In this document: piece by piece, positions 1 through 5,111 of the stretch | How positions within the stretch are numbered: position 1 is the stretch's first letter | Layout of the letters: every line of letters begins with the position of its first letter | Assembly: GCA_021813085.1 (NCBI GenBank) | Contig: JAKAMA010000161.1 | Location: forward strand, 1 to 6,153 | Direction: 5' to 3' | DNA: 6,153 nt | From: Chloroflexota bacterium | Lineage (GTDB): Bacteria > Chloroflexota > Dehalococcoidia > DSTF01 > JACRBR01 | Notes under the pieces: model-generated | What the model saw: the letters and a program-made list of their open reading frames with translations, nothing else | Told to the model about the DNA's origin: nothing | Databases searched by the model: none | Position numbers and translations under genes: made by a program

Positions 1-2
1 GG

Positions 3-218
3 TGGATGGCCGGGGCGACGGCGGTGCTGATCGTCGGTGGCCGGGTGTTCGCGGGGATCCTCGGCGGCTGGATCGGCGACTCGATCGGCTACGACGTGGC
101 GCACCGCAAGCTCGCCGTCGAGTGGCAGGCCTACGAGCACGAGCGGGAGGCGCGCCTGCACCCGCCGTCGGCGTCCGGGCGGAGCGAGGCCGGCGCGGCG
201 CCCGCCGCCACCTCCTGA
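3..218 (+). CDS. C-terminal part of a small glycine-rich, probably membrane-associated protein (hypothetical)
   Basis: The frame is open to the left window edge and ends at TGA 216-218, so the gene may begin outside the window; an ATG at 6-8 would give a 70-residue protein, but nothing upstream of it can be judged as a ribosome binding site. Third codon positions are almost all G or C, as in the neighbouring real genes. Counting from that ATG, residues 4-28 are hydrophobic and carry spaced glycines (GGRVFAGILGGWIGDSIG), resembling a glycine-zipper membrane segment. A charged, helix-prone stretch follows (KLAVEWQAYEHEREARL), then a Pro/Ala/Ser-rich low-complexity tail. The stop lies 8 bases before the prmA start, so the two are probably co-transcribed. 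I do not recognise a family. In many bacteria dnaJ precedes prmA, and this is not a DnaJ C-terminus. That it is coding is fairly likely; its function is unknown. Confidence 0.6.
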   Translation, partial: WMAGATAVLIVGGRVFAGILGGWIGDSIGYDVAHRKLAVEWQAYEHEREARLHPPSASGRSEAGAAPAATS

Positions 219-226
219 ACCGCACC

Positions 227-1135
227 GTGCGCTACATCGAGCTGTCCGCGGCCGTCGACCCCGCCTGCGCCGAAGCCGCGGCCGATGTGCTGCGCGCTGT
301 CACAGGCGCCGGCGTCGCGATCGAAGCGCCGTTCAGCCAGCCAGACCTGGACGCGGCCGCCGTGCCCAGCGCCGATGGCGCGGCGTTGGTGCGCGCGTAC
401 GTCGCCGCCGGCGCGGGAAGTGCCGCGCTGGCGCGCACCGTCGCGAGCGCGCTGCGTGCCGCCGGGATCCGCGCGGAGGTCACCGCGGGTGCGGTCGACG
501 AGGAGGACTGGGCGGAGGCGTGGAAGGAGCACTTCCATGTCGAACGCTTCGGGCGTCTGGTCGTCGTGCCGTCGTGGCGCGCGTACGAAGCGTCGCCGGG
601 CGACGTCGTGCTGACGCTCGACCCGGGCATGGCGTTCGGCACCGGGCAGCATGAGACGACGCGCATGTGCCTGGAGGCGCTCGGCCGCTGCGTGCGGCCC
701 GGGGCGCGGGTGCTCGACGCCGGCTGCGGCTCCGGCATCCTCGCCATCGCGGCGGCGAAGCTGGGCGCGGTCAACGTGCGGGCGGTGGACATCGACCCGG
801 ACTGCGTGCGGATCACCGGCGAGAACGCGCGTGCCAACGGCGTGGACGCCTGTGTGCGGGCCGGGCTGACGCGTCTCGGCGACGCGGCATGGGCGCCGGC
901 GGGGAAGTTCGACGTGGTCGTCGCGAACATCATCGCGGCGACCATCATTGACCTCGCGCCGGCGCTCGTGGGAGCGCTGGCGGCGGACGGACGGCTGGTC
1001 GCGTCGGGGATCATCGCCGCGCGCGAGCCGGAGGTGTGCGCCGCGCTCGTCGGCGCGGGCGCGCGTATCGTGGACGTGCGCGCGATGGGCGACTGGCGGT
1101 GCGTCGAGGCTGTGCGCGCGGACGGTGTGGCATGA
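227..1135 (+). CDS. prmA: Ribosomal protein L11 methyltransferase PrmA
   Basis: PrmA is a cytoplasmic S-adenosylmethionine-dependent enzyme that methylates lysines and the N-terminus of ribosomal protein L11. The 302-residue product has the usual family length. It opens with an N-terminal substrate-recognition domain (VRYIELSAAVDP...), then a linker, then a Rossmann methyltransferase domain. Diagnostic motifs are DPGMAFGTGQHETT from residue 132, the SAM-binding glycine loop VLDAGCGSG at 162-170, the acidic VDID at 187-190 after strand 2, and VVANIIA at 231-237 with the conserved Asn234. The GTG at 227 is chosen because the family N-terminus begins exactly there; the frame is open upstream to base 2, but that translation is Arg-rich and looks like a shadow of the preceding gene. 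No clear Shine-Dalgarno precedes the GTG, so initiation may rely on coupling to the upstream stop at 216-218. The stop overlaps the rsmE start (ATGA). Confidence 0.96.
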   Translation: MRYIELSAAVDPACAEAAADVLRAVTGAGVAIEAPFSQPDLDAAAVPSADGAALVRAYVAAGAGSAALARTVASALRAAGIRAEVTAGAVDEEDWAEAWKEHFHVERFGRLVVVPSWRAYEASPGDVVLTLDPGMAFGTGQHETTRMCLEALGRCVRPGARVLDAGCGSGILAIAAAKLGAVNVRAVDIDPDCVRITGENARANGVDACVRAGLTRLGDAAWAPAGKFDVVVANIIAATIIDLAPALVGALAADGRLVASGIIAAREPEVCAALVGAGARIVDVRAMGDWRCVEAVRADGVA

Positions 1136-1881
1136 CGCGGAGATTCTACGTCGAGCGCATCCCGGCGGACCATGGCGCCGTGACGCTCGCCGGCGCGCTG
1201 GCGCAGCGCATCGCGAAGGTGCTGCGGTTGCGCGCCGGCGATGACGTGGTGTTGTTCGACGGCGACGGCGAGGACGCGCGGGTACGACTCGACCGGGTGG
1301 CGGCCAGCGGCGTGAGCGGCCGCGTCGTCGAGCGGGTCGCGGGGCCGCCGGAGCCGCACGTGAAGGTGCACCTGTACCAGTCGATCACGAAGGGCGAGCG
1401 CTTCGCGTGGCTGCTCGAGAAGGGGACGGAGATCGGCGTCGCACGCTTCGTGCCGCTGATCGCCGCCCGCGCCGTCGTGCGGCCGGGCGCGGAGAGCCCG
1501 AAGGCCGGGCGGTGGCGGCGGATCGTCGTCGAGGCGGCGGAGCAGTGCGGACGCAGCGCGGTCCCGGCGGTGGAGGCGCCGCAGCGGTTCGACGAGGCGC
1601 TTGCGTCTGCGCCCGGGGTCCTCGTGCTGCCGTACGAGAGCGCGGACGAGGGCGAGCGCAACATGCAGGCCGCGCTCCACGGCGAGATCGACGCGCTGTT
1701 CGCGCTCGGCGCCGTCAGCATCTTCATCGGTCCGGAGGGCGGGTTCGAACCGGCTGAGGTGGAGCGCGCGAAGGACGCGGGCGCATCGATCGTGACGCTC
1801 GGGCGGCGCGTGCTCCGGTCCGAGACGGCCGGTCTGGTGGCCGCGACCCTGGCGCTGCACGCGACGGGTGATCTGGGCTGA
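1132..1881 (+). CDS. rsmE: 16S rRNA (uracil-1498-N3)-methyltransferase RsmE
   Basis: RsmE methylates N3 of U1498 in helix 44 of 16S rRNA, using S-adenosylmethionine. The 249-residue product matches family length. It has the N-terminal PUA-like RNA-binding part (AQRIAKVLRLRAGDDVVLFDG) and a C-terminal SPOUT domain with the trefoil-knot SAM site. Visible signatures are SITKGERFAWLLEKGTEIGV, followed by the GRSAVPAV region, IGPEGGFEPAEVERAKDAGA starting at residue 199, and LGRRVLRSETA at 223-233. The ATG at 1132-1134 overlaps the prmA TGA by four bases, implying translational coupling; a weak GGACGG lies 6 bases upstream. An in-frame ATG at 1036 would bury the start deep inside prmA and adds an Arg-rich stretch not found in the family, so it is rejected. 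Pairing of prmA and rsmE is well known in several phyla. A strong hairpin 27 bases downstream ends the unit. Confidence 0.96.
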   Translation: MTRRFYVERIPADHGAVTLAGALAQRIAKVLRLRAGDDVVLFDGDGEDARVRLDRVAASGVSGRVVERVAGPPEPHVKVHLYQSITKGERFAWLLEKGTEIGVARFVPLIAARAVVRPGAESPKAGRWRRIVVEAAEQCGRSAVPAVEAPQRFDEALASAPGVLVLPYESADEGERNMQAALHGEIDALFALGAVSIFIGPEGGFEPAEVERAKDAGASIVTLGRRVLRSETAGLVAATLALHATGDLG

Positions 1882-1908
1882 GCGGTCGGTGCCGGTGCAG
1901 GGAAACGG

Positions 1909-1939
1909 GAGGGGGCTGTCCGCCACGGACAGCCCCCTC
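1909..1939. terminator. Bidirectional hairpin terminator between convergent genes
   Basis: A perfect 13-bp inverted repeat (GAGGGGGCTGTCC at 1909-1921 and its complement at 1927-1939) encloses the 5-base loop GCCAC. It lies 27 bases after the rsmE stop and 28 bases beyond the stop of the minus-strand SGNH hydrolase gene, so it can serve both transcripts. Neither side has a real U-tract: the plus-strand exit is only pyrimidine-rich, and the minus-strand exit has a short TTT. Such hairpins are common as terminators in high-GC bacteria. The structure is certain; the terminator function is inferred from position. Confidence 0.85.
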
Positions 1940-1967
1940 GCTCGTCTGCGTCTGGTGCTCTGCTCTG

Positions 1968-3029
1968 CTACGCCGTGATGCTGTGGGACGCCTCGATGTT
2001 GCCGTTCACGTCGACCGCGCGATAGGTGATCGTGCTGCCGGTCGCCACGGTCACCGCACCGGTGTAGCGGGTGTACGTCCCGCCGTTGATCCGGTACTCG
2101 ATGCCGCGCACGGCGACATTGTCCGTCGCCGTGATCGCGACGCTGAGGCCGCCGGTCACGGGCGCCGTCGTGGCCGTCGAGACCGGTGCGATGGTGTCGG
2201 TGAAGTTGAATGTCGCCCCCCAGGAGACGCTCGCCAGCAGGGTCTGACCGGCGACGTTCGGATGGAAGTAGTCGACGGTCGAGACGTCGTTGGCGGGGAA
2301 CGAGGTGTTGAATACGGCGTTATTGTCGAACCGGCAGTGCACGTAGAGGGCGCATACCTGCTGCAACTGCGTGTTGAAGTCGATGTTCCGCTGGCGCACG
2401 CGCGCGCGGCGGTCGACGTCCGCCTGCGCCGTCGAGGATGCGTTCTGAAGCATCGACTGGCAGATGCCGGCGCTCCACCAGACAAAGCGCGCCCACCAAT
2501 TGGTGTGCAGCACGTTCCAGAGCTGCCAGATGTTTGGGATGCTCACGACGTAGATGCGCGTGTTGGGCAGGCCCTTCGTCAGCGTCTCCATCGCGGCCTG
2601 GAACTGCGCGCGGTAGGTCGCGACGGGTGTCATGGTGGATTCGCTGGAGGTGCACACGTCGTTCGCGCCCATGAGGATCGTCACGTATTCGGCGCCGTTG
2701 CTGACGGCGGTCTGCGCCTGCCCGTTGAGGTCCGCCATCTTCGCACCCGTGACGGCGTCGTTGTAGTTCCTGCCGTTGATCAGGCTGTTGTGGGCGGCGA
2801 TGCGCACGTAGTGGCTGTTGACCGAGGTGTTGGTGCCGGTGGACCAGGAGTTGCCCGGGCAGTCCGTGAACGGAAGGAAGCACGTCTCGAACGCGCGGGT
2901 GATGGAGTCGCCGGTGGACGCCATCGAGTTCGGATACCCGGTCTTGGCCGGGTCGCCGGCGGACGCGGGTGCGAGGAGCATCAGCGCGCCGGCCACCGCG
3001 AGGAGCAGGGCTGCGATCTTCGTCTTCAT
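1968..3029 (-). CDS. Secreted SGNH/GDSL-family hydrolase with C-terminal beta-sandwich domain
   Basis: This 353-residue protein is probably an extracellular serine esterase or lipase-like hydrolase; the substrate cannot be read from the sequence. Residues 1-24 form a classical Sec signal peptide (MKTK, hydrophobic core, cleavage after ASA). The SGNH blocks are all present: block I STGDSIT with nucleophile Ser42, block II Gly95 in NDAVTGAKMADL, block III GAND with Asn123, and block V DYFHP with Asp253 and His256 completing the triad. Six cysteines (50, 57, 126, 190, 226, 232) could make three disulfides, consistent with export. Residues about 278-353 form a separate domain (DTIAP..., then ATDNVAVRGIEYRINGG and ITYRAVDVNGNIE) resembling the OmpL47/chitobiase-C-terminal type of immunoglobulin-like module, possibly a binding or spacer domain. 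There is no LPXTG or C-terminal membrane anchor. The start is supported by the signal peptide and a purine-rich GAAAGAAGG ending two bases before ATG. It seems to have its own promoter. Confidence 0.92.
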   Translation of the reverse strand: MKTKIAALLLAVAGALMLLAPASAGDPAKTGYPNSMASTGDSITRAFETCFLPFTDCPGNSWSTGTNTSVNSHYVRIAAHNSLINGRNYNDAVTGAKMADLNGQAQTAVSNGAEYVTILMGANDVCTSSESTMTPVATYRAQFQAAMETLTKGLPNTRIYVVSIPNIWQLWNVLHTNWWARFVWWSAGICQSMLQNASSTAQADVDRRARVRQRNIDFNTQLQQVCALYVHCRFDNNAVFNTSFPANDVSTVDYFHPNVAGQTLLASVSWGATFNFTDTIAPVSTATTAPVTGGLSVAITATDNVAVRGIEYRINGGTYTRYTGAVTVATGSTITYRAVDVNGNIEASHSITA

Positions 3030-3031
3030 GA

Positions 3032-3040
3032 CCTTCTTTC
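3032..3040 (-). promoter_or_regulatory. Ribosome binding site of the SGNH hydrolase gene
   Basis: On the minus strand the purine run GAAAGAAGG precedes the ATG at 3027-3029. The GAAGG core is only 2 bases from the start, while the GAAAG part is 6 bases away, so the latter may be the effective pairing region. It supports the chosen start together with the signal peptide that follows. Confidence 0.55.
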
Positions 3041-3049
3041 GGGACTGGG

Positions 3050-3066
3050 CGCGGCCGCCGGCCGCG
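3050..3066 (-). repeat. GC-only stem-loop in the SGNH hydrolase leader
   Basis: The inverted repeat CGCGGCC / GGCCGCG has a 3-base loop (GCC), giving a 7-bp all-GC stem. It sits 20-36 bases upstream of the start codon and would fold in the 5' untranslated region of the minus-strand transcript. It leaves the ribosome binding site free. It could affect mRNA stability or simply reflect high GC content. Confidence 0.45.
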
Positions 3067-3075
3067 GACTCGTGG

Positions 3076-3109
3076 GCGCACGCGCCGGTGCGCTTACCGG
3101 CGTGTGCGC
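3076..3109 (-). repeat. 14-bp imperfect inverted repeat at the predicted transcription start
   Basis: The arms 3076-3089 (GCGCACGCGCCGGT) and 3096-3109 pair at 13 of 14 positions around a 6-base loop; the one mismatch is 3082/3103. The right arm reaches to within 2 bases of the proposed -10 hexamer, and the expected start point (about 3105) lies inside it. It may therefore act as a dyad operator or as a stem-loop at the 5' end of the SGNH hydrolase mRNA. As a terminator of the SDR transcript it is less convincing, because no T-run follows. Confidence 0.6.
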
Positions 3110-3150
3110 CTATCGTACGCGTATCTCGGAGAGAGTCAATCGCTTATCGT
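3107..3150 (-). repeat. 10-base direct repeat bracketing the SGNH hydrolase promoter
   Basis: On the minus strand ACGATAAGCG (3141-3150) and ACGATAGGCG (3107-3116) are the same ten bases with one difference, separated by 24 bases. The first copy lies just upstream of the -35 hexamer and the second overlaps the -10 hexamer. This is a typical placement for regulator half-sites, but no regulator is known, and two copies alone could arise by chance. Confidence 0.4.
3112..3139 (-). promoter_or_regulatory. Sigma70-type promoter of the SGNH hydrolase gene
   Basis: On the minus strand TTGACT (3134-3139, five of six to consensus) is followed after 16 bases by TACGAT (3112-3117, four of six). Transcription would start near 3105, giving a leader of about 75 bases before the ATG at 3029. 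The local base composition is clearly richer in A/T than the flanks. An 8-base palindrome TACGCGTA (3116-3123) lies in the spacer. This is the only good promoter match I see in the window. Confidence 0.6.
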
Positions 3151-3184
3151 CGAGTAGGAGCGGAATGTTCGGCGGACGGCACGC

Positions 3185-4021
3185 CTAATCCATCGGCGTG
3201 CCGCCGTTGACGTTGAGCGTCTGACCCGTGATCCACGACGCCTCGTTCGAGGCGAAGAAGGCCACGGCCGCGGCGATGTCCGCAGGGCGGCCCTGCCGGC
3301 CCAGCGCGATGGTGCGCAGCGCAGCCTGCTTGACGGCGTCTGGCTGCGCGCCGAATCGGGCCGCCATGTGGGCGAAGGTGCCGTCCATCATGTCGGTATC
3401 GACGGACCCCGGTGCGACGCAGTTCACCGTGATCTGGTGCGGCGCCGCCTCGAGCGCCAGCATCTGCGTGAGGCCGATGATGCCGAACTTCGTCGCGCAG
3501 TACGCGCCGTACTGGGGTACGCCCATGCGCCCGGCCGTCGACGAGATGTTGACGATGCGGCCGCCCCGCTTCGCCTCCACCATCTGGCGCAGCACGGTGC
3601 TCGTCAGCAGGTAGACGCCGTTGAGGTTGACGTCGATCACCTCGTACCACTCGCGGTCCTCGATCTCCCACAGGTTCTTCTCGCCGCAGAAGGCGAGCCC
3701 GGCGTTGTTCACCAGGATGTCGATCCGCCCGAGCGTCCGCACGGTCTCCTCGACGATGCGGTCCGCCTCCGCGCGCTGCGTCAGGTCGGCGTCGATAGCC
3801 AGCGCGCGGCGCCCAAGGCGGCGCACCTCCTCGGCGACGGAGCGCACGCCGTCCCATGCGAGCGTCTTCTCGTCGTCCGGGTACGACTCCGGCGGCCGCG
3901 GCGAGCCGACGGCGACGACGTCGGCCCCGCGGTCGGCGAGCTCGACGGCGATCGCGCGGCCGATGCCACGGTGGCGCGCCGCGCCGGTGACGATGGCGAC
4001 CTTCCCTTCGAGCCCTGACAT
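3185..4021 (-). CDS. Short-chain dehydrogenase/reductase (classical SDR, FabG-like)
   Basis: This is an NAD(P)(H)-dependent oxidoreductase of the classical SDR superfamily, cytoplasmic, substrate unknown. With the ATG at 4019-4021 it has 278 residues; a GTG one codon earlier (4022-4024) is an equal alternative. An AGGAG lies upstream, 9 bases from the ATG and 6 from the GTG. The numbers here follow the GTG form. The Rossmann cofactor loop is TGAARHRGIG (13-22), two residues longer than the usual TGxxxGIG. NNAG is at 106-109, and the catalytic tetrad is Asn133, Ser162, Tyr175 and Lys179 (YCATK). PG follows at 205-206, and the C-terminus ends in ITGQTLNVNGG, typical of FabG-like members. A long loop after strand 2 (SPRPPESYPDDEK) is unusual. 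No acidic residue ends strand 2 and the loop has Arg/His, which mildly favours NADP(H). It is separated from cofD by about 105 bases and from the hydrolase by 163 bases, so no partner is clear. Confidence 0.93.
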   Translation of the reverse strand: MSGLEGKVAIVTGAARHRGIGRAIAVELADRGADVVAVGSPRPPESYPDDEKTLAWDGVRSVAEEVRRLGRRALAIDADLTQRAEADRIVEETVRTLGRIDILVNNAGLAFCGEKNLWEIEDREWYEVIDVNLNGVYLLTSTVLRQMVEAKRGGRIVNISSTAGRMGVPQYGAYCATKFGIIGLTQMLALEAAPHQITVNCVAPGSVDTDMMDGTFAHMAARFGAQPDAVKQAALRTIALGRQGRPADIAAAVAFFASNEASWITGQTLNVNGGTPMD

Positions 4022-4030
4022 CACTGCACG

Positions 4031-4035
4031 CTCCT
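4031..4035 (-). promoter_or_regulatory. Ribosome binding site of the SDR gene
   Basis: Minus-strand AGGAG lies 6 bases before a GTG (4022-4024) and 9 bases before the adjoining in-frame ATG (4019-4021). Both spacings are workable, so the site supports this start region without deciding between the two codons. The protein differs by one residue only. Confidence 0.6.
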
Positions 4036-4064
4036 GTCCTGCGATCTGGCAGCCTCAGTGTAGT

Positions 4065-4101
4065 GGTTCCCGGGGCGTTGCTCCTCACCACCCCGGGACC
4101 C
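4065..4101 (-). terminator. Imperfect hairpin downstream of cofD (possible terminator)
   Basis: The arms 4065-4075 (GGTTCCCGGGG) and 4091-4101 (CCCCGGGACCC) pair at 10 of 11 positions around a 15-base loop. It begins 25 bases past the cofD stop, in the roughly 105-base gap before the SDR start. No U-run follows on the minus strand. It could be a weak or factor-dependent terminator of the MFS-cofD unit, a leader structure of the SDR mRNA, or chance. I found no convincing promoter for the SDR in this gap. Confidence 0.4.
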
Positions 4102-4126
4102 TGGGCGGCATGCGGAGAAGACCGTG

Positions 4127-5059
4127 TCAGGGTGCGACACCCGCTGCGTGCAGGGCGGCCGCCGCGAGCGACCGGCGCGCCGCGTCGTCGCGCATGACGG
4201 TCTGTGCCACGACCGGCCGCGGTCCGCGCTCCGCCACGGCGGCCGCGCGCGCGCCGTCCGTCTCGTCGATGATCAACGTGTCCGCCAGTCCCGCGTAGAA
4301 CGTCGCGACGCCGGCGGCGTCGACCTCGTAGCCGAGTCCGGCCATCATCTCCGCCGCCGGCGGCTGCAGCGAGCGGCCGCCCACGATCGGGCTGACCGCG
4401 ACGCGGCGCACACGCGCGGCGGCGATGGCATCGCGGATGCCGGGGACGGCGAGGATCGGCGCGATGCTGCCGATCGGGTTGCTGGGGGCGAAGAAGATCG
4501 CCTCGGCGTCGCGGACCGCTTCGACGACGCCGGGTGCGGGCCGCGCCTGGCCCGCGCCCTCGAAACGCACCGCGCGCACGGCGTCGCGTGCGTGACGCTG
4601 CACGAGGTAGCGCTGGAACGTCAGCTCGCCATCGTGCGTTTCGACCACGGTGCGGACGCGATCGTCGGACATCGGCAGGAGGCGCACCTTCACGCCGAAC
4701 GCGCGGGCGATATCGGCGGTGACGCGCGAGAGCGGCCAACGTTCGCGCAGCAGCCGGGTGCGGTGCAGGTGCGTCGCCAGGTCGCGGTCGCCGATCTGGA
4801 ACCAGGTCTCTTCACCGAACCGGGCGAGCGATGCGAGCCAGCGGAAGCTGTCGCCACGCAGCCCCCAGCCGCGCTCCTGGTCGACCTCGCCGGCGAGCGC
4901 GTAGGTCACGATGTCCGGGTCGGGAGAGACGTAGACGCCGTGGAACCAGTCGTCGTCCCCGGTGTTGATGATGGCGGTGATGCGGGCCGGGTCGACGACG
5001 GCCGCGAGGGCGCAGAGGAAGCGCGAGCCGCCGACGCCGCCGCAGAGCACGGTGATCAT
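4127..5059 (-). CDS. cofD: Phospholactate/phosphoenolpyruvate transferase CofD (FbiA), coenzyme F420 biosynthesis
   Basis: CofD joins the activated three-carbon unit (lactyl- or enolpyruvyl-diphosphoguanosine, depending on lineage) to the deazaflavin Fo, giving F420-0 or dehydro-F420-0. The 310-residue product has normal family length. Visible signatures are the N-terminal nucleotide loop CGGVGGSRF (6-14), [18 protein letters not shown] (32-49), GWGLRGD (64-70), the strongly conserved [20 protein letters not shown] (86-105), LPMSDD (128-133), [18 protein letters not shown] (191-208) and VSPIVGG (222-228). The ATG at 5057-5059 is chosen because the family starts at this [12 protein letters not shown] lies 8 bases upstream. 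The frame stays open to 5152, but those 31 extra residues are Arg-rich and overlap the end of the MFS gene. The start is 52 bases after the MFS stop, so both are likely co-transcribed. No cofC or cofE/fbiB partner is in the window. Confidence 0.95.
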   Translation of the reverse strand: MITVLCGGVGGSRFLCALAAVVDPARITAIINTGDDDWFHGVYVSPDPDIVTYALAGEVDQERGWGLRGDSFRWLASLARFGEETWFQIGDRDLATHLHRTRLLRERWPLSRVTADIARAFGVKVRLLPMSDDRVRTVVETHDGELTFQRYLVQRHARDAVRAVRFEGAGQARPAPGVVEAVRDAEAIFFAPSNPIGSIAPILAVPGIRDAIAAARVRRVAVSPIVGGRSLQPPAAEMMAGLGYEVDAAGVATFYAGLADTLIIDETDGARAAAVAERGPRPVVAQTVMRDDAARRSLAAAALHAAGVAP

Positions 5060-5111
5060 CGCGGGGGCCTCGCCGGCGCGTGTGCGCGGGCCGGTGGCGC
5101 GCCGGGTGCCG

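Noticed and set aside
2..226. N-terminal extension of prmA to the left edge
   Set aside because: The extra residues are an Arg/Gly-rich shadow of the small upstream gene; PrmA proteins start at the equivalent of the GTG at 227.
1036..1131. Upstream ATG for rsmE inside prmA
   Set aside because: It would add 32 Arg-rich residues absent from RsmE proteins; the ATGA overlap start at 1132 fits the family.
232..1926. Long minus-strand open frame antisense to prmA and rsmE
   Set aside because: It covers two certain genes on the other strand, its translation is Arg/Ala/Pro/Ser-rich without any recognisable motif, and long antisense frames are expected when third positions are nearly all G/C.
1983..3188. 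Plus-strand open frame antisense to the SGNH hydrolase
   Set aside because: The translation is Val/Gly/Arg/Asp-rich without domain features, whereas the minus-strand product has a signal peptide and a complete catalytic triad.
4058..4063. Possible -10 box TACACT upstream of the SDR on the minus strand
   Set aside because: There is no matching -35 at 16-18 bases and the match is only four of six, which is not enough to call a promoter.
3144..4739. Long minus-strand open frame running across the SDR and part of cofD in another frame
   Set aside because: It overlaps two certain genes on the same strand in a different frame and is extremely Arg-rich, typical of a high-GC shadow.
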